The notes under the pieces were generated by a model. That model had not been told where the DNA came from, searched no databases, and saw nothing but the letters and a program-made list of their open reading frames with translations. From NCBI GenBank assembly GCA_002049455.2, contig KV918798.1:248001-312000 (forward strand): a DNA stretch of 64,000 nucleotides, written 5' to 3'. This document shows positions 53,465 through 64,000 of this stretch, piece by piece; the stretch's first letter is position 1; each line of letters begins with the position of its first letter. Source of the stretch: Porphyra umbilicalis (Eukaryota; Rhodophyta; Bangiophyceae; Bangiales; Bangiaceae). Made by a program: the position numbers and the translations under genes.

Positions 53465-55766
53465 ATGCTCCTCCCCATCGTCACCGTCGGCCTCCTCCAC
53501 CTCTCCCTCACCGTTGCCCTCCGCCACGGGGCGGCGCACCCCGGCACGCCCCTCGCGCGGTTCCTCGCCACCCACGGCGTCGCGTCGCGGTTTGGCTTGT
53601 CCTCCTTCACCACCCCCGCGGCGAATGGGCGGCTCGCCGCCGCCGGCGCGCGGCACCGGCGGGCGCTGTCGGCGTGGTTTGCGGTCGGCGTCCTCGGCGG
53701 CCTCGGCACCGCCCTCTTTTCCGCGGCGGCGCTGACGGCCAACGTCGGCCTCGCGCTCGTGGCGGCGGCGGGGTGGCGCCCGTGGGGGGGGGGGGGGGCG
53801 GGGGGGGGGGGGTCCCCCTCCACCCCGTACCCCCGCACCCACCGCCGCCGCCGCCGGGCGCGCCGGGCGCGGGCGGGCGCCCGCGCATCCAAGTCGACGC
53901 CGACGGGACCGTCGGCGGGGAGCCGCTGGAAGCGTTTTTGCGCGCCAACCCGCTGCTCTCGCCCTCGTTTTTTGCGACGCCGCCGCCGGCGGCGCCGCCG
54001 CGGCACCGCCGCTCGCTCCTCGACGTGGGGGGGGGCGGACGCGGCGGCGGCGGCGGACGCGGGGGCGGGGGGGGCCCCCGGTCAGCCGCCGCCCAAGCGG
54101 CGGTCGACGATGCAGACGTGCGCGGCGCCATCCGCACGGCGGCGGGCGGGCGGGTGCCGCCGCCCGACGGCGGGCGCGCGGGGGCCTACCCCCCCGGTAG
54201 CCCCGACGCCTTTACGCACGAGGCGCACGAGGTGATGGTGCACGTGGAGGCCATGGCCAAGGCCGGCCTCGCGCACCTCGCCACGTATGGGGACACGCTG
54301 CTCACGTCGACGTCCAAGGCGGCGACCACCGCCGCGCGGCGGTCCGAGGCGTCCACGTCCATCCTCCAACCGCTGGTGCCCGGCGTCAACTTGCCCCTGT
54401 GGCACGCGCCGTACCTCCTCCTCGCCGCCGCCGTCGCGACGGTCGTGCACGAGGCGGGCCACGCGCTCGCCGCCGCCGCCGACGGGGAGATGCGCGTCGT
54501 CGGTGTGGGGGGCTTCCTCGCCCTCTTCCTCCCCGGCGCGTACGTGCGGATTGAGGGCGTCGACGACGCCGGCCGGTGGCGGGCGCTCAAAGTGTGGTGC
54601 GCCGGCGCGTGGCACAATATGGTTGGCGCGGCGGTGGCGGTTGTGGCGACGCTCGCGCTGCCGCTGCTGCTGGCGCCCGCGTACAGCGCGTCGGGCGGCG
54701 CGCTCGTCGTGGGCGTGCCCGCCTCGTCGGCGCTCGCGGGCCACCTGCACCCGGGGGAGGTCATTGTCGGCCTCGGGCGGCACCCCGTGACGGGGGTGGC
54801 GGACCTCGCGCGCGCCATTGGCAGCATCACGGCGGGGGAGGACACGTCGGGCTTTTGCGTCGGCCCCCACCTCATGGCCGCCGTTGCGCGCGTCGACGCA
54901 GAGGCGCCGCCGCCGGGCGTCGGCGTCGAGGCAGCGCCGGGTGGGGGGTGTGGCGCACGAGCAACGCGTGTTGCCGCCACGTGCTCGAGCGCGGGGGGGA
55001 ACACCCGTCCCTCGCGTGCCTCTCCCCCCACCGCAACCGCTCCGTGGCGGCGGCGGCCGCGTGGGTGCCCGCCAGCGTGTGTTTGCCGTTGGAGCAAGCC
55101 GGCGCCCTGCGCCCGTGCCAAGACGGGCGCACGTGTGGGTATGGCCCCGACGCGGGGAGGGGGGGGGGGGGGGGGGGGGGGCGCGGCCGCCCCCGCGGCT
55201 TTGGCCTCCCCTTTGCAAGCCGCTTTCGGGGCTTTGGCGGCGGCCGCCGGGGGGTGCCCCCCGCCGACGAGGGGCGGGAGCCCCCCCCGCCGCCGCCCGG
55301 CGGCGCCGGCTGCTACTACCCGGTGCTCCCCCCCGGAGATCAGCTCATGGACATTGCGGTTGTGTCCCCCGCGGCGGCCGGCGCGCACCGGCACCTCTTC
55401 TTCCAAGGCCCGCCGCTCGTCCTCTCCCGCTCCGTGGCGCTGTCCCCCTACACCCCGCGGCTGGCGTCGGTGGTGGCGCCGCTGGCGCCGTCGCTCTACG
55501 CCGCCGCCGCCGCCGCCGACGGGCCGCTCCTCGTCGACGTGACGCTCCGCTACATTGTGTCCCTGTCGCTCGCGTTGGCGGTCGTGAATATGGCGCCGGT
55601 GGCCAAACTCGACGGGGAGGCGGCGTGGGGGTTGTTTTTGGGGGGGGTCCTCCGCGGCGCGCGTCCGGGCACGCTGCGGCGCCTGCACGGGGCGGTGGTG
55701 GCGGGCGGCACGGCGTTGCTGGTGGCCAACTTGGGGGTCGCCGCGCTCGCGCTGGCGCCCTCGTGA
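53465..55766 (+). CDS. MBTPS2: Site-2 protease homologue (S2P, intramembrane zinc metalloprotease)
   Basis: M50-family protease that cleaves membrane-anchored transcription factors within the bilayer in the Golgi/ER. ATG 53465 starts MLLPIVTVGLLHLSLTVAL, the first hydrophobic helix; a second lies near FAVGVLGGLGTALFSAAALT. The catalytic HExxH is VVHEAGHALAA (His codon at 54448). The second zinc-binding element is VVNMAPVAKLDGEAAW at about 55585-55630. A PDZ-like middle segment (LHPGEVIVGLGRHPVTGV) and a Cys-rich stretch (NACCRHVL, CLPLEQAGALRPC) fit eukaryotic S2P. Three frames are needed, with changes in the G runs 53784-53812 and in the G6 run 54943-54948. I bridge both as probable length errors. 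A Gly-rich linker of about 100 residues precedes the catalytic core. The stop is TGA at 55764. Confidence 0.85.
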
Positions 55767-56154
55767 GGGGGGGGGGGGTGGGGGGGGGGGGAGGGGGGGC
55801 GACGTGGGGCGGGGGGGAGGGGGGGCGACGTGGGGCGGGGCGTGAGCAAAGCAAAAGGCGAGGGAGGAGGGACTGAGCGGCACCCGCGTGTCGCACCGTT
55901 TGTGATCCCTGCTCGGCACTGCGTGGGCGGTACGACCCGGGGCGAGCCGTCGGAGGATGCAAAAACGGTACGCACAACCCATTTACAAGGATGGGGCAAC
56001 CTGCAGGGGGCGCTGTGCCGGCGCCACCCACCCCGTACGCACGGCACGCGGCGCGCACGGCGCACGGCGCGCACGGTGCGGCATGGCGGCAGCCCCCACA
56101 CGCACCGGATGCAGCCCCCCATTCGCAATGCCCTCTGCCCCCCTCCCAGCCCCC
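55767..56154. other. Short convergent intergenic region
   Basis: Starts with tandem G-rich sequence (two copies of GGGGGGGCGACGTGGGGCGG at 55793-55840). Otherwise no feature is recognised between the stops of the S2P homologue and Sm D2. Confidence 0.5.
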
Positions 56155-57217
56155 TCATTTTGGATTCCGGACGACGAGCACCACCGAGTCGCCGCGGAGG
56201 AAGAGCTTGGAAATGACGCGGTCCCGGTTGACCGAGCGGGAGGAGGCGCCCTTGGGGTACTCGACCCACATCTCTTTCACGTCTTCCAGCACCTGTGGCG
56301 GGGGGACAGCAGGGGTTGCAGCAGGCACGCGGGCAGGGACCAAAAGCACCCGCAGCGAGAACCGCACACGTGCAACAGGGGGCGTCCAGTCAGTAAGTCA
56401 GTAACGTGCCCCCACCGTCTCAAACGAGAGCCGATGTCAACACTGGCGGCCGCGAGAGGGTGGCGACGGGTGGCCACAGCGACAGCACGGGCGCCAGCAC
56501 GGAGACCGTGCCACCGGGGTGGGAGTTGGCACATTGACCCGGCCACCCAGCTCCCCGCCAACCTTTCAGGGCAGTTGGTGGGCTGCGTCCGCCTCCCGAC
56601 CGATGGCAAGCGCCCCGGCCGCCCCAACGGCAAGAGCAGTCCAGCCAAAACGGGCAGCAGACGCAGAAAGACCGCCTCAGCAGGGTCCCACCGCACCGAG
56701 CGCCGTCATCACGAGACCTACGAGGGGTCCACGACGGCACCCGCGTCGCGTGCACTCGAGCTGCAACGGTGCCTGCTGCTGCCTCCTGTGCGGCAGACCA
56801 GCCGCCCCCTACCGCCGCCAACCCAACAACCACCACTGCACACGTCAGTCCAAAAACCGACCCCAGAGCGCCCTCAACCCCGCAGCAGCACGAGGCTACC
56901 GTGTCTGGCATCCCCCCTCTCGGTCACTCTCTCCATCTCTGCCGCACAACCCGTGGGGAGGCGCCTCGTGGCGCGACACGTACCATGTTGCAGTGGCGGT
57001 CAAAGGCCTTGACGCGCCCGAGCAGCTTCTTATTGTTGCGCACGTTGATCAGCACCTGCGAGCCGTCCATGACCGCCGCCTTTAGGAGCGACAGCGGGCC
57101 GGTGGAGAAGTCGTCGGTGGAGGGGCCGGCGGCGGGGGCGCCGCCGGGGGTCGGTGTGCCTGTGCCGCCCGCCACGTCAACGTCAACGACACCGTGGATG
57201 TCAGAGGCGTCAGACAT
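56155..57217 (-). CDS. SNRPD2: Small nuclear ribonucleoprotein Sm D2, two exons
   Basis: Core Sm-ring protein of spliceosomal snRNPs. Exon 1 (57217-56984, 78 codons) starts [15 protein letters not shown] and contains the Sm1 motif: [42 protein letters not shown]. The intron 56983-56293 starts GTACGT and ends CCACAG at phase 0. Exon 2 (56292-56155) continues [15 protein letters not shown], then the Sm2 motif [18 protein letters not shown] and TGA. The product is 123 aa, close to the usual 110-120. The N-terminal 35 residues are divergent and Gly/Pro-rich. Matching to the human protein is nearly continuous around the [19 protein letters not shown] core. Confidence is very high. Confidence 0.97.
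56293..56983 (-). other. Intron of Sm D2
   Basis: A 691-bp GT-AG intron interrupting the codon boundary between CNM and VLEDV, inferred from the protein match. Confidence 0.92.
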
Positions 57218-57765
57218 CCCCGCGCGCGTGTCGGCTGCCAGACTGGGGCGTTGGGAGTGGGACGACACGCACCATGAGGAGCGGGGAAGGGACGGCGGAG
57301 GGAAAGCAAGCGTAGACGAGTTGTCAGCCGGTGACAAAACAAAGACTTGCAAGAAAAACTGCGCAAGGGGTCTCAAAACGGCTTGGCGGACCGGAAACCG
57401 TACTGGCCAGTGCGTCCAAAAGACCTGTACAAAAGCACAACTCAACGGTGGTCGCTCACGAGAACCCGAGACCAAGCATAGGCACACGCAGAGAGAATTG
57501 GAAGCTCAACATACAGTGGCTTACGCGCCGGTCGGGAAGCCATATTGCTTGGTGGCCGATGGCCAGGACGACCGGGCGAACAATGGCAGGGCGCGGTAGC
57601 GTCGGTGCGCGAGCGGAAGACGTGGGCGGTGCAGGTGACGGTAAGGAGAAGAGGCGGGACCACGAACGACGCTGTCCTGGGAATTGAGCTTGATCCACTG
57701 CACTGACGACCAGAAATTAACGACAAAACATACTTGACATGACTGCGCCGAACAAGTGCATTGGG
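57218..57765. other. Upstream region of Sm D2
   Basis: No gene is recognised. It presumably contains the Sm D2 promoter and 5' UTR. An in-frame extension upstream of MSDASD exists but is not conserved-looking. Confidence 0.45.
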
Positions 57766-57773
57766 CTCAGTAC

Positions 57774-58155
57774 TAGGGTTGCTTAGAACGCCCGGGGCGT
57801 CGTTAAGGGCGTCGTTAAGGGCGTCACCAGGGCGTCATTTGGGCGTCGTGCGCCCCGAACGCCCTAACTCTAAAGGGCGTCAGCAAGGCGTCGCGAAGAG
57901 ATAGATTTCAGGGGGGTCTACGTGATTCAGCATGTGGCTGCTGTGCACCTTGGTTGATGATATGCACCCGGTCTTGACACAAAAATGACATAAGAAAGAA
58001 AAATATGGGTGCCACTTGACTGATATCGCTCATACTGAGGGTGCTACTTGGGGCGCCGTGAGGGCGTTTTGGCTGCCTAATGGGGCGTTAGTAAGGCGTC
58101 TTATCCGTCGCGCGCCCCTGACGCCCCCGAAATAGGGGCGTCGTGTGCAACCCTA
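57774..58155. mobile_element. hAT-type MITE, 382 bp, perfect 8-bp TSD
   Basis: TIRs are TAGGGTTGC and GCAACCCTA, extended imperfectly into ACGCCC. The 8-bp duplication CTCAGTAC flanks both ends (57766-57773 and 58156-58163). Subterminal regions carry many GGGCGTC/GACGCCC words, typical of hAT transposase binding repeats. It has no coding capacity. Confidence 0.93.
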
Positions 58156-58163
58156 CTCAGTAC

Positions 58164-58951
58164 TAAAGGATGCAACCCCGGAGTGAAGCGTCCATCCCGT
58201 TGAAGCTGATAGGCTCTACTGCGCTGAGCCTGCTGGAGCAAAAGCAGCGGATGCAAATCCCTGCCGACCAGCATACGGTGTACGGACGCACGCACTGCAA
58301 ACATCGGGTCGGGCCAGGGATGCAGTCCTTTGAGGCTCTCGCCGCGCCCAGATGACGTCCGTCCAACCGACTCCTGCACGGGAGGCGGATCAGACGGTCG
58401 TGCACCCGCCGCCTGCCTGGCCGGGCGGCTGATCTGTGTGCGCCCGCGCCCACCCCTGCGCGTTCCCTCCACCGCTCGTACGGATAGGGATGCAATCGGT
58501 GCAGCGACCGTGGGGCCCCCGCTCCGGCCGCACTGTGGTCAATGGTACCGCGCAACGGCCGCAGTCAGTGACCGCATGCATTCAGGGCGAGCAAGGCGTG
58601 CCAGTGACAGCGACCCTGCGCCCATTTCGAGAGCCGTGGGAGGCACCAGAGGTGGCCACGCCGCCTGCGATGGTCGCCGGACGACCGGGTTGCCGAGAGC
58701 GAGGCCCATTGCGGGTGGTCTCCGCTCACACCACCGCGGGGACTCGTGCTAGCTGCGCCGCGGGCGCAGACCGCCGGCGCGCAGTTTACCCCTACGAGCC
58801 CTTTTATTCTGGCATCCCGGGTCAGTCGTTGCCAGCCGCCCGCGTCTACCATCGCTAAACCAAGGTTCCTCCCTCACCCACGACCATTGCCGTCGTGCCT
58901 TTCTCCCTCGTTTTTCTCGCGCTCCCTCCCTTTTACCACCGAGCGTCGACC
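58164..58951. other. Upstream region of the carbonic anhydrase
   Basis: No gene is recognised. The last 90 bp before the ATG are pyrimidine-rich, as is the leader of the small membrane protein gene at about 60290-60430. Confidence 0.45.
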
Positions 58952-60042
58952 ATGGCTTCGAATACCCACACCGCACTGCGGCTGCTGGTCACGGCGGCGG
59001 CCGCAGCGGCCGCCGCCCTCGTCACTACCGCTGCGGCCCAGGACGTGACGGACCAGGGCGGTCCCGAGTGGAGCTACGCTGGCGACGCGACCGGCCCCGA
59101 CAATTGGGCCAACCTGGACCCCCGGTATGAGGCGTGCGGCGGGGACCGGCAGAGCCCCATCGACTTGGCGCCAACGTCGGTCACTGGCGTCAGCAGCTTG
59201 AGCCGTGTGGTCAACCTTCTTCCATCCCGCTTTGTCGTGAATGAGGACAAGCGCAACAGCGTGCACTACGAATGCGACTTTGGGCGGTGCGGCAACACGG
59301 AATGGGGTGGCATTGACTACACGGTACGCGAGGAGACAGGAGGGGGGGGCCGTGTGGGGAGCGCGATAATGAACCAGGGGGTGGGCCCCCCAGTGGTGCG
59401 TAGAGCGAGAGAGTGTTCAGAAGAGGCGCCGGGCGCCGGTCATGGGAAACGAAACTGACTCAACCTCCACATCTGTCATGCTGTTCGGCAAAATGCGCTC
59501 CCGCCCTGTGTCGACACCGTTCTCAGCTGGCGCAACTGCACTTCCACACCCAGTCGGAGCACACCCTCAACGGCCAGCCGGCGCCGATGGAGATGCACCT
59601 AGTCCACCTTTCCCCGTCTGGCAAGGTGCTCGTCCTCGCCGTCTTGTGGGCCGAGGGCGCCGCCAACGCGGCCATTGAACAACTCCTGGCCGCCACGCCC
59701 AATGCCAATACGACGACGCTCACGGCGGCCAACTGGGCGTCTCTGACCACCCTCGAAAGCGGCTACTGTGTGTATGAGGGGTCGGCCACCACCCCCGACT
59801 GTGCGCAAAACGTGGTGTGGCTCGTGCAGCGGCAGCTGATGACGGCGGCGGCGGCGCAAATAGCGCGGGTGCGGACGACCTTCAAGCTCGTCACCGACTT
59901 TCGTGGCAACTGGAGGCCCACGCAGCCGCGCAACGGGCGGCCCGTGGTGTGCTTTGACGCCGAGTCTGGTGGTTGCTCGCTGCCAATGCCGTCGCCGTAC
60001 GGGCCGCTCTTTCGCGTGCCGGCGGGAAATAGCTCCGCATAG
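58952..60042 (+). CDS. Alpha-type carbonic anhydrase, secreted, two exons
   Basis: Catalyses reversible hydration of CO2. Exon 1 (58952-59323, 124 codons) starts MASNTHTALRLLVTAAAAAA, a signal peptide ending near AAAQDV. WSYAGDATGPDNWANLDP and GGDRQSPIDLAP follow, the conserved SPI(D/N)L region. The intron 59324-59526 begins GTACGC and ends TCTCAG at phase 0. Exon 2 (59527-60042) gives LAQLHFHTQSEHTLNGQ and MEMHLVH, which supply the three zinc-binding His residues. YEGSATTPDCAQNVVWLV includes the active-site Thr, then WRPTQPRNGRPV follows and TAG. The total of 295 aa is normal for a periplasmic or secreted alpha-CA. In an alga a role in external bicarbonate use is plausible, but that is inference. 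Confidence 0.95.
59324..59526 (+). other. Intron of the carbonic anhydrase
   Basis: A 203-bp GT-AG intron placed where IDYT joins LAQLHFH, giving the usual family spacing before the zinc ligands. Confidence 0.9.
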
Positions 60043-60463
60043 GTCGCGGCCTTGGACAGCCACCCAAGAGGCTCAAGTACCACAGTAGTTTTTGCGACAA
60101 GTTCCCAACGACTCGTATAAATTCAGTTTGCCTTCCATTCACATAAACCGTCCTCCACCTGGATCGCGGGCAGACCTCTTCGTCTCGTCACAGCCGCGGC
60201 GAGGCGCATGCCCACCGTAACAGTGCGGCTGACCTCCCTTCTTTGATCACGACCCGCCTTTGCTCTGCTGCTTTCCGCCGCGTAGTCAACAGTGCCTCTC
60301 TCCCTTCCGTCTGGGCACAGGACACACCCGTTCTTTCCCCTCTCAACCTCTCCTGCCTTGTTGCTGCTTCCTCCCCTGACTTCCCCGTCTTCCTTGCTGA
60401 CTCTCCGCCTCCTTATCCCCCACCACCGTGCCCGTTCCCGCTCGCCGACGCTCCGGTCTGACC
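60043..60463. other. Intergenic region with pyrimidine-rich leader
   Basis: 421 bp. The stretch from about 60290 to 60430 is strongly C/T-rich and lies directly upstream of the next ATG. A similar tract precedes the carbonic anhydrase ATG. Confidence 0.5.
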
Positions 60464-60733
60464 ATGTCGCGCCCCCGAACCGCCCACATGCAGATGGCAC
60501 TGCTGGCCGCGTCGGGTTTGGCGGCCATGTACCTCGGCAAGATGTACAGCCGCGGCGTCGCGACGGAGATGCGCAGCGAGTACCGCCACGCGGTGACGTC
60601 AGAGGACATCTCGACGGCCATCAATGCGCACAATGAGGAGCTGGAGGCGGAGGACGAGCGCGCCGCCGCGGGGCGGGCGGGGGCGGGGATGCCTGGGGGG
60701 GTGGGGGGCGTTGGCAGTCGACCGAGAAGGTGA
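60464..60733 (+). CDS. Small single-pass membrane protein, unknown
   Basis: The ATG at 60464 (context GACCATGTC) opens 89 codons: MSRPRTAHMQMALLAASG, a hydrophobic helix around residues 10-28 (ALLAASGLAAMYLG), then a charged helix with EMRSEYRHAVTSEDISTAIN and AHNEELEAEDERAA, and a Gly/Arg tail. The form, a short N-tail, one helix and a charged C-tail, resembles small organelle or ER membrane proteins, but I recognise no family. The tail may be mis-terminated if an intron follows. Confidence 0.5.
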   Translation: MSRPRTAHMQMALLAASGLAAMYLGKMYSRGVATEMRSEYRHAVTSEDISTAINAHNEELEAEDERAAAGRAGAGMPGGVGGVGSRPRR

Positions 60734-62683
60734 CGTGATGGGCGGCTTTGGGAGGGCGGGTGTGTGTGAAGTGGGCGGTGGGGCTTTGCGTCTGGGCGGT
60801 CAGAGGGTTGGGGGTGCGGGCTTTGGATGTAGCCGCGAGGCGGGCTGGCGAGAGGCGAGTTGGGCCTGGCCGTTTCCGAGATGCGTGGCTTGCCTTGCAT
60901 CCCCGTGCGGGGTGTGTGGCAGGCCTCAGCCGCGAGGCCTCGTGCGGGCCGAGCCGCTCTCGGCTGCACTCGGGCGGCGTCGACCTCGCTGGCGCGGCCA
61001 CAGAGAGGGGCGAGCAACGGAGGCGGGGCGGCGTCGCCGCTGCCCCGCGGTGCTCGCGTCGTCGTTGTCAGTGGGGCTACGTGGGGCAGTCGATAGCCAC
61101 GCCTATGGTGATGTGTGTCGTTGCTTGCCTCGTACGCGGAGCATCTGGTTCCCGTCGGTTGTAGTGCATCTGCTTTGCTGGAAGAGTTGCTCTAGGCCGT
61201 GGCGTTTCCCCGTGGCCGCCCCTCGGCCGTGGCCGTCCGTCGGTTCCGCTTCTGTACGGTTCACCGTCCCCCCCCCTCCCCCCACGACCTGCCGCGTTGA
61301 CCTCTGCGCTTGACGCACCACCGCGACCGTCCTGCCCGTTCCCCCGGCGCCTTCTCCTGACGGCGGCCGACGCCCCGCTGCCGCCCGGTCGCCTCGGACG
61401 CGTGGCCATGGGGGCCGGCAGCCTGCCGGCGGCGACGGCGACGGCGGCGGCGGCGGCCGCCGCCGCCGCGTCGCTGCGCCAGTCACCGGCGGCGGCGTCC
61501 GGGGCAGGGCAGGCGCCCCCCGCCTGTGTGTCACCCCCTCCGCGTGGAGCCCCCACGCCCACCACCACCGCAGCGGCGGCCCGTCGCGGCGGCCACGGCG
61601 GGCGCCGTCGGCTGCTGCAGCGTAGTGGCAGCGGCGGCCACCGACCACCGGCCCCCGCCGTGCCCGAACGTCACGAACGTCGGCCGGGTCGGCGCCCCCC
61701 CCTCGGCCAAACCCGATGACGGTCGGGTTTGGCGGCGGGCGGCGAGTGACGGCTTCCCCCGCGGCCGCCTGGGCCGCCACGACGCTCGACGGCCTGTCGG
61801 CGGGGGCCGGCATGCGGGCGGCCGCCGGCGTACACGCGTCGCGCGTGAACGCGGGTGCGTTTCGGGGCGGTAGCGGTGGCGGCGGGCGGCGGGTGCCACG
61901 CGGGCGCGGCGGCGGCGGTGCGCGGGCAACGGGCTGCGCGGGCTGGGGGGGAGGCGCGTCGCGGCGGCGGAGCGGGCGGGGGAGCCGCCGCTCCCCGTGG
62001 TGGGCGGCGCGTGTGCGTGCGACGGCGGCGGCGCGCGCGCACGCGGGCGCGGCGGGTGCGGCGGCGGTGGCGGCGGCAGGGCGGGGGTGGGCGGTGGGCT
62101 GGCGAAATTGGCGGGGGGCATGCGCTGCGCGGCGAGAATGCATTCCCAGAGGCACCTGCTCGACGTGGTGCCTGTTGGTGCTCGTTTGGTCTGTGCCGGT
62201 TGGCAGTGGCGCTCCTCTGTGACTGGGACGACGTCCTTGGGGTTGCGCGCGCCGAGGCCGCTTGTTGCGGTCTGCGCCTTGGGAAAGTCTGTTGCAGCGC
62301 AGAGGGCACCCGCCGAGCTGTCAGCCTCTCGCCGACGACGGCGCGTGTGGGCGGCGCGAGAGTGCTGCGGCTGGCGGCCGGCCACGCCGTAGAGAGGCTT
62401 ATCAGAGGTACGCAGCCCCCTCTGTCCGTACATGGAGGCAAGGAGCCAAGCGCAATGATGGACAACAAGACTACAGGATGTTGTCGGCAGCAGCCACGGC
62501 GGTGGGCCGGCCAACCTTGTACTGGGGGACCCTGACCAAGACGCTCGCCACGCCCCTCACCGATTCCCGCCGGCACCCATCATCCCCCACAGCCCCACAC
62601 GCAGCACAGACACAGCGACAGTTCAGCGGCAGCCCGGAGCCCCCGATGTGCCCGACCCCCCCCTGAAATGCCAGATACCCGCC
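60734..62683. other. GC-rich intergenic region
   Basis: About 1.95 kb. Open frames on both strands are Arg/Ala/Pro-rich with no domain. The CGG-rich core lies at about 61430-61480 and 61860-62090. No RNA gene or repeat was recognised. Confidence 0.45.
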
Positions 62684-63106
62684 TCACGGAAGCAGCGCCA
62701 ACACGAGCGCCACCGCCACCAACCCGACCGCGTGGTAGCCCGCGTGCACCCAAAACAGCCGCGGGTCGCGCCCCTCAAACCACCCGTGGGGCGCCGCGAG
62801 GCCCGCCGAAAAGAGCGCCACGCCGACCGCCCAGCCGAGCGCGGCGCCGGCCGAGTGCAGCGCCCCGACGACGTGCAAGAGGAAGACGTAGAGGGGCATG
62901 GCGATCGACGCGCCCATGATGGCTGCGGGGTACGCGCGGGGGTCTGGGGGCGGCAGGGGCGTACCCGCCTTGGCCAGGTCGGGGTGGGCGGCGGCCAGGA
63001 AGACGGTACCGGCGACGCTGGGGGAGTACCACACCGCCCCGCTGCCAGAGTAGAGGACAATGGAGAGGGCGACGCGGGCGGTCCACGCCAACACTGGGGG
63101 GACCAT
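62684..63106 (-). CDS. DUF1761-like membrane protein
   Basis: The minus-strand ATG at 63106 (MVPPVLAWTARVALSIVLY) opens 140 codons and four predicted hydrophobic helices. The motif GSGAVWYSPSVAGTVF resembles the WYSP-type signature of the DUF1761 family. A helix AIMGASIAMPLYVFLLHVVG, then ALGWAVGVALFSAGLAAPHG, and EGRDPRLFWVHAGYHAVGL follow, matching the family's C-terminal pattern. The function of the family is unknown. The gene has no visible intron and stands alone, divergent from nothing recognised to the right. Confidence 0.6.
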   Translation of the reverse strand: MVPPVLAWTARVALSIVLYSGSGAVWYSPSVAGTVFLAAAHPDLAKAGTPLPPPDPRAYPAAIMGASIAMPLYVFLLHVVGALHSAGAALGWAVGVALFSAGLAAPHGWFEGRDPRLFWVHAGYHAVGLVAVALVLALLP

Positions 63107-64000
63107 GGTTACAGGGGGTGGGTGAGGGGGAGGGCGGGCGGGGAACTGCAGGAGGACAATGGGGAAAGGAGCCAGGGGCCAGGCGGGGGAGGGGAGCCCA
63201 CAACACGGCGTGCGGGGGTCGGGCGGTCAGCGGACGGCGGTGGGTCGGCTGGACAGGGGAGGAGGGATGGATCAAGTGTAGGGTCTGGTGGACCCAGCAG
63301 GCGTGTGACTTGACACACCTGCCGCGGTGCACTCCTGTACCCTTCTCGGTGGCACACAACAGGGGCCGCTACGTTGTAGACTCTGGCAGGGGTGCGAGGC
63401 CTGACGCCGTCTGCAGAGGTCGTGGGAGCCTGGGGGTGAGGCCTGTTCCAAGTTTGTCGCCACTTGGACTGAATAGTACAAATCAAGTGAGCAGACTACA
63501 GTGCGTTTTCGTTACAAGACAAGTTCCCTGGACTTTAGTCTAGGGTGCTTTCCCACACACACACGTCGAAAAAAAAGTTCCTTTTTCTAGTGCACGTTGC
63601 GGCAGTACTTAAGAACACGTTTTTGGTGGTCCGTTTGGCTCCCTACGCCGTTGGAGGACGTCCCCCGGCGCTTTCTTGACGATGGGAACATGCGCCGGGG
63701 CTGTCCCCATCTTTCTGTGAAGTTGCTAGAGGTGGCGACGTCTTCATTGCCTGTACGGTCCGCGGAAGCAGAATCGTGGTTAAAAAGGTACGTGAGGGAA
63801 GGTGCGGCGTTTACAGGGTCGTGGGTCCAGGTGGACGCGGCCACGAACGGCCATGATGGCGCGATTCCGCGGTAGCTGGCCAGAATCGGGCTCTGCAGGG
63901 CCTGCGGGGGACGTCGCTTTTGAGTTTTCAAACAGGGGGTCGTGCTGTCGCTGAATGCGCTGCGGTCTTCCTGGTCGCGTCCATTCCCGCAACACCCGTG
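63107..64000. other. Right window edge, no recognised gene
   Basis: No confident coding sequence. A plus-strand frame at 63597-63875 reads protein-like for a stretch (KLLEVATSSLPVRSAEAES) but has no family match and could be a fragment of a gene continuing outside. Confidence 0.4.

Noticed and set aside
63597-63875. 92-codon frame near the right edge as a gene
   Set aside because: No domain, non-optimal start, and no support from neighbours; kept only as a remark.

Overview
The window looks like nuclear DNA of a GC-rich eukaryote. Two conserved genes carry single GT-AG introns (eIF3b and Sm D2), an alpha-type carbonic anhydrase carries a third, and several eukaryotic transposon classes are present. 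The very high GC, long C/G homopolymers, short proteins with few introns and pyrimidine-rich leaders would fit a bangiophyte red alga such as Porphyra or Pyropia. That is inference from composition and gene content; another GC-rich alga is not excluded.

Left part (1-11 kb): the 3' part of an animal-type haem peroxidase (+), then on the minus strand a secreted trypsin-fold protein whose catalytic His and Ser are both replaced. About 4 kb of CGG-rich sequence without a recognisable gene follows, then a complete two-exon eIF3b gene (+).

Transposon block (11-44 kb): first a decayed PIF/Harbinger locus with a Myb-like gene (+) and a DDE transposase (-). They face each other, are filled with GCCGCCGGC-type repeats, and the transposase is split by 1.38 kb of unrelated DNA. 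Next comes the most interesting structure, a Fanzor gene (eukaryotic TnpB-like RNA-guided nuclease, about 1640 aa, minus strand, 34985-30058). Its 3' end lies inside an 83-bp sequence that recurs 8.2 kb away. The two copies bracket an 8.16-kb non-LTR retrotransposon that encodes zinc fingers, reverse transcriptase and a restriction-like endonuclease, so the 83 bp reads as a very long target-site duplication. Directly 3' of the Fanzor stop, in the reconstructed pre-insertion locus, lie two tandem hairpins. They recur at 43.2 kb without a Fanzor gene, and a G-U wobble keeps the pairing only in the Fanzor-sense RNA. They are a candidate Fanzor guide-RNA scaffold and element right end. The upstream side has 20-bp iterons at 36.45 kb that are shared with a second element copy at 39.7-41.6 kb. 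The block also contains a 332-bp tandem duplication, a tRNA-like SINE candidate and several MITEs.

Right part (44-64 kb): a fold-back mariner-type MITE, a large single-exon metzincin protease of bacterial-like type (+), 4.5 kb of GC-rich low-complexity DNA, a site-2 protease homologue (+), Sm D2 (-), a perfect hAT MITE with 8-bp target duplication, an alpha-type carbonic anhydrase (+), a small membrane protein (+) and a DUF1761-like membrane protein (-).

A recurring oddity is that many reading-frame breaks in recognisable genes fall exactly in mononucleotide runs. I treat these as probable sequence or assembly length errors unless shown otherwise. Annotated CDS spans therefore bridge those runs.
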